NCBI GenBank assembly: GCA_029781465.1
Contig: JAKOWQ010000229.1
Location: forward strand, 1-7,914
Source of the DNA: Pseudomonadota bacterium
GTDB lineage: Bacteria; Pseudomonadota; Alphaproteobacteria; Sphingomonadales; Sphingomonadaceae
Direction of reading: 5' to 3'
Length of the DNA stretch: 7,914 nucleotides
Part shown: positions 6,037 through 7,914 of the stretch, in pieces
Layout: every line of letters begins with the position of its first letter
Position numbering within the stretch: position 1 is the first letter of the stretch
The notes under the pieces: model-generated
What the model saw: only the letters and a program-made list of their open reading frames with translations
Told to the model about the DNA's origin: nothing
Database searches by the model: none
Made by a program: the position numbers and the translations under genes

Positions 6037-6993
6037 ATGGAACGGATCCCCGGAAGAGGTCTCGATTCGCCCCGGAGCGAAGGTGGGGAAATACCCGGCG
6101 GCCACGGGATGGCCGCCTTTGCGCTGACCTTGCCCGAGCCTTCGGCGATTCCGGTGCTGATTTCGGTTCCCCACGCCGGCCGAGCCTATCCCGGCAGTCT
6201 GATCCAGCGAATGCGCAATCCGGGATTTGCCGCGCTCAAACTTGAGGATCGTTATGCCGATCGGCTCGGCGAACAGATCGCGCGCGAGACCGGAGCGGCT
6301 TTGCTTATCGCCCACGCGCCCCGCGCCATGATCGATCTCAACCGTGCAACGGACGATGTCGATTGGGACATGTTTGCGCGCGGCAAGCCCGATAGCCTGG
6401 GCAGCTACACGCCGGGCACTCGGGTCCGTTCCGGTCTGGGTCTCATCCCCCGGCGGCTGCCGGGTCTCGGTGAGCTTTGGAAGCGAAGGCACGATACCGA
6501 GGAGCTCGATGCGCGGATCGAATCGATCCATGCGCCCTACCATGGCTGTCTGGCCGAAACCCTGCTGCGATTGCGCGACAGGTGGGGGGCGGCGTTGTTG
6601 CTCGATTTGCACTCGATGCCGCCGCTTGGGCTTCGGCACGGACGAGATGCCCCGGAATTCGTTCTTGGTGATCGGTTTGGCGCGAGTTGCAATGGCTCGC
6701 TGGTCGGATCGTGCTTTGGCTATTTCAACGAGATGCGCCGCGCGGCGGCGCATAACCGGCCCTACGCTGGTGGCTATGTGCTTGAACGGCATGCCGCGCC
6801 GGGGCGCGGTATCCATGCGATCCAGCTCGAAATCGATCGCGCGAGCTATCTCGATGCGCGGCTCGCCGAACCGGGCAAGGGCTTTGCGGCCATGGTTCAC
6901 CTGCTGGTTGGATTGGTTCGCCGCCTGGCGGGGGAAGTAGCGGAGCTTGGGCGCAATGCCCAGGCTTCGGGCTGGGCGGAAGCCGCCGAATAA
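6037..6993 (+). CDS. N-formylglutamate amidohydrolase family protein
   Basis: A 318-residue protein of the N-formylglutamate amidohydrolase (HutG/FGase, PF05013) family. Characterised members are metal-dependent and cleave N-formylglutamate to formate and glutamate. Family landmarks, in order: ISVPHAGRAYP (H46, probable metal ligand), LEDRYAD (69-75), PRAMIDLNRATDD (95-107), LLLDLHSMPPL (187-197, with D190 and H192 likely at the metal/active site), NRPYAGGYVLERH (240-252) and IQLEIDR (262-268). The catalytic landmarks all appear intact. There are no histidine-degradation genes (hutH, hutU, hutI) nearby, so a role in histidine breakdown is not supported by context. The start is uncertain: ATG 6037 and ATG 6109 are both in frame, the latter giving 294 residues beginning MAAFALTLPE. 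Neither has a well-spaced Shine-Dalgarno sequence. An out-of-frame ATG at 6029 does have one. Confidence 0.87.
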   Translation: MERIPGRGLDSPRSEGGEIPGGHGMAAFALTLPEPSAIPVLISVPHAGRAYPGSLIQRMRNPGFAALKLEDRYADRLGEQIARETGAALLIAHAPRAMIDLNRATDDVDWDMFARGKPDSLGSYTPGTRVRSGLGLIPRRLPGLGELWKRRHDTEELDARIESIHAPYHGCLAETLLRLRDRWGAALLLDLHSMPPLGLRHGRDAPEFVLGDRFGASCNGSLVGSCFGYFNEMRRAAAHNRPYAGGYVLERHAAPGRGIHAIQLEIDRASYLDARLAEPGKGFAAMVHLLVGLVRRLAGEVAELGRNAQASGWAEAAE

Positions 6994-7000
6994 CATCAAG

Positions 7001-7033
7001 AAAAAACCACCTCGTGCACGCGGCACGAGGTGG
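7001..7033 (-). terminator. Intrinsic terminator of the minus-strand small RNA (and possibly of sapC)
   Basis: A perfect 11-bp stem (7007-7017 with 7023-7033, arms CCACCTCGTGC and GCACGAGGTGG) closes a 5-base loop. On the minus strand it is followed directly by TTTTTT (7006-7001), the best U-tract in the window. On the plus strand no T-run follows, so it serves minus-strand transcripts. It begins 7 bases after the amidohydrolase stop on the other strand. Confidence 0.92.
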
Positions 7034-7106
7034 CCAAGGTTCAGGGAGGAGGTGCACCGAAGTGCACCAAATCCTGCCACTGCCATGAGGGAAGCAACGG
7101 CAAGAT
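7001..7106 (-). ncRNA. Candidate trans-acting small RNA with anti-Shine-Dalgarno motif
   Basis: Predicted RNA of about 106 nt from a start near 7106 to the U6 tail at 7001. Stem-loop 1 (7104-7073) is an 11-bp stem CUUGCCGUUGC/GCAGUGGCAGG with three G-U pairs and a 10-base pyrimidine-rich loop UUCCCUCAUG. The wobbles become C-A mismatches on the other strand, so the fold is specific to this strand. Stem-loop 2 (7068-7051) is GGUGCAC-UUCG-GUGCACC, a C(UUCG)G tetraloop of the very stable class. It runs directly into CCUCCUCCC (7052-7044), an anti-Shine-Dalgarno sequence that is single-stranded except for its first two bases. Stem-loop 3 is the terminator. A promoter sits at the right distance upstream. 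Layout and motif recall the C-rich anti-SD sRNAs of other alphaproteobacteria (alpha-r14 of rhizobia, CcsR of Rhodobacter), though I cannot claim homology. Alternatively it is a structured sapC 3' UTR or is processed from it. There is no convincing ORF. Confidence 0.65.
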
Positions 7107-7113
7107 GCTGGGG

Positions 7114-7142
7114 AAGATAAGCCTCTTGTTTTCGTCTGGCAA
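7114..7142 (-). promoter_or_regulatory. Sigma70-like promoter of the candidate small RNA
   Basis: On the minus strand TTGCCA (7142-7137, five of six to TTGACA) and TATCTT (7119-7114, four of six to TATAAT) are 17 bases apart. This predicts a start near 7106, only two bases before stem-loop 1 begins. It is the best two-box promoter match I see in the window. Confidence 0.6.
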
Positions 7143-7163
7143 GTGCTGCTTCGCTGGATGCGC

Positions 7164-7198
7164 AGAGGGCCACGGTGCCGGTTGCACCGCAGCCCTCT
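7164..7198 (-). other. Strong hairpin in the sapC 3' region
   Basis: On the minus strand AGAGGGC-UG-CGGUGC pairs with GCACCG-UG-GCCCUCU around a 5-base loop AACCG. The two UG steps form tandem U-G/G-U wobbles, so the RNA has a continuous 15-bp stem; on the plus strand they would be C-A mismatches. It starts 17 bases after the sapC stop and has no U-tract. It may protect the mRNA 3' end, be a processing site, or be a U-less terminator. Confidence 0.6.
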
Positions 7199-7215
7199 GA
7201 CGCGTTAGGAAGCGG

Positions 7216-7914
7216 TCAGGCAGCCGGTACGGGGACCGGGCCGTTGCCCTGCTGGACCTGCAGGCCAAATACCGCACTGATGTGCTCGAGGCTGAACAGA
7301 TGCGCAAAAATCAACGCCAGCATCCCGTTCTGGTTCATGGTCCGCAGCACGTCGCCACGTAGCTCGCGCAGCTTTTCCTGGTCGACCATTTTGAAACCGC
7401 GATAGATGAAGGGCTGGTCGCTGCCTTCCTGCTGGATCGAGACCTCGCCGTCCATCAGCAGGTCATGCTTGATCAGATCCTGTACGAACTGGCCGGTGCG
7501 GAAACCAGCTTCCTCGAAGTTCTTGCAGAACTCCAGCGTCGCCTTGCAGGTTTCGCTTGGCTCGCCGTTTTCGAACAGGGCAAAGCCTTCTTCGAAATCG
7601 CCGATCAGATTGGTGGTAGGATCGAAGCACAGCGAAAGCTCTTCGGAATCGGGCGAGAGCCGCGCCAGCATGAACGGGTAGCGGCGAGCATAGGCGGGCA
7701 CATAGGCCGGGACAGTCGGACGGCCTTCGGCATCGAAGAACACGTTGGTGCCCTCGTTGAGGCCCATCAGCGCCAGTGGAACCGGCTGTTCGGTCGACGA
7801 GAAAATGATCGGGTAATGACGCGATGCCTGGATGAATTCCTCGGCGGTCAACGGGATCGCGTGCTGCCCGGCGATCCAGTTGGCCGCATCGGTGGACTTG
7901 GTATGCCAGCTGGC
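7216..7914 (-). CDS. SapC family protein, 5' end outside window
   Basis: The C-terminal 232 residues of a SapC-family (PF07277) protein. The frame is open to the window edge, reading ASWHTKSTDAANWIAGQHAIPL and then LTAEEFIQASRHYPIIFS, so the TTG at 7851 is internal and perhaps 10-30 residues are missing. Family landmarks are HYPIIFS, PLALMGLNEGTNVFFD, VPAYARRYPFMLAR, ELSLCFDPTTNLIG, EEGFALFENGEPSE, HDLLMDGEVSI, YRGFKMVDQEKLREL and a C-terminal LALIFAHLFSLEHI helix. It ends in a low-complexity GPVPVPAA tail. The biochemical function of the family is not established. In sphingomonads and Caulobacter relatives it often occurs near TonB-dependent receptor and tryptophan-halogenase-like genes, and such partners could lie just outside to the right. 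No signal peptide can be judged because the N-terminus is missing. Confidence 0.85.
   Translation of the reverse strand, partial: ASWHTKSTDAANWIAGQHAIPLTAEEFIQASRHYPIIFSSTEQPVPLALMGLNEGTNVFFDAEGRPTVPAYVPAYARRYPFMLARLSPDSEELSLCFDPTTNLIGDFEEGFALFENGEPSETCKATLEFCKNFEEAGFRTGQFVQDLIKHDLLMDGEVSIQQEGSDQPFIYRGFKMVDQEKLRELRGDVLRTMNQNGMLALIFAHLFSLEHISAVFGLQVQQGNGPVPVPAA

Noticed and set aside
7044..7120. GGGAGGAGG as a ribosome site for a plus-strand small gene
   Set aside because: The next ATG (7085) is 32 bases away and opens only 11 codons, and the GTG at 7052 is too close. The string makes better sense as the complement of an anti-SD motif.
5950..7173. Minus-strand open frame (407 codons) opposite the amidohydrolase gene
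   Set aside because: The plus-strand frame shows clear family motifs. The minus frame reads as Arg/Gln-rich noise and crosses the sRNA promoter and terminator.

Overview
The window looks like chromosomal DNA from a GC-rich alphaproteobacterium. It most likely comes from the order Sphingomonadales, perhaps an Erythrobacter or Porphyrobacter relative. The evidence is the high-GC codon use, a CpdR-type cell-cycle response regulator, a eukaryote-like NADP isocitrate dehydrogenase and a SapC-family protein. The lineage is judged from protein resemblance, not from a database search. Base composition and codon use look even throughout. I see no insertion sequence, integrase, phage gene, CRISPR array or long repeat, and no gene-free stretch above 300 bases.

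Layout: the window opens inside alaS (+), which meets a CPA2/Kef-type cation:proton antiporter gene (-) tail to tail with their stop codons overlapping. Then come a terminator hairpin and icd (-). A 168-base divergent spacer separates icd from a crotonase gene (+). The crotonase gene and a tRNA-Val(GAC) gene (-) converge on one two-way terminator. Next is cpdR (-), divergent from an N-formylglutamate amidohydrolase-family gene (+). The window closes with a SapC-family gene (-) that runs off the right edge.

Most genes are housekeeping or core metabolism: translation (alaS, tRNA-Val), TCA cycle and NADPH supply (icd), acyl-CoA chemistry (crotonase) and ion balance (antiporter). CpdR is the one clear regulator. 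In Caulobacter its family controls ClpXP delivery of CtrA and other substrates at the cell pole. The genes do not form one pathway. They are mostly single-gene units separated by terminators or divergent promoters.

The most interesting stretch is the 222-base gap between the amidohydrolase and sapC. On the minus strand it holds a sigma70-like promoter with 17-base spacing, then three consecutive hairpins, the last followed by six U. The middle one has a C(UUCG)G tetraloop. Between the second and third lies the anti-Shine-Dalgarno string CCUCCUCCC. This reads as an uncharacterised trans-acting small RNA of about 106 nt, resembling in general design the C-rich anti-SD sRNAs known in other alphaproteobacteria. 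A further 15-bp hairpin just after the sapC stop is continuous only in the minus-strand RNA, thanks to tandem G-U wobble pairs.
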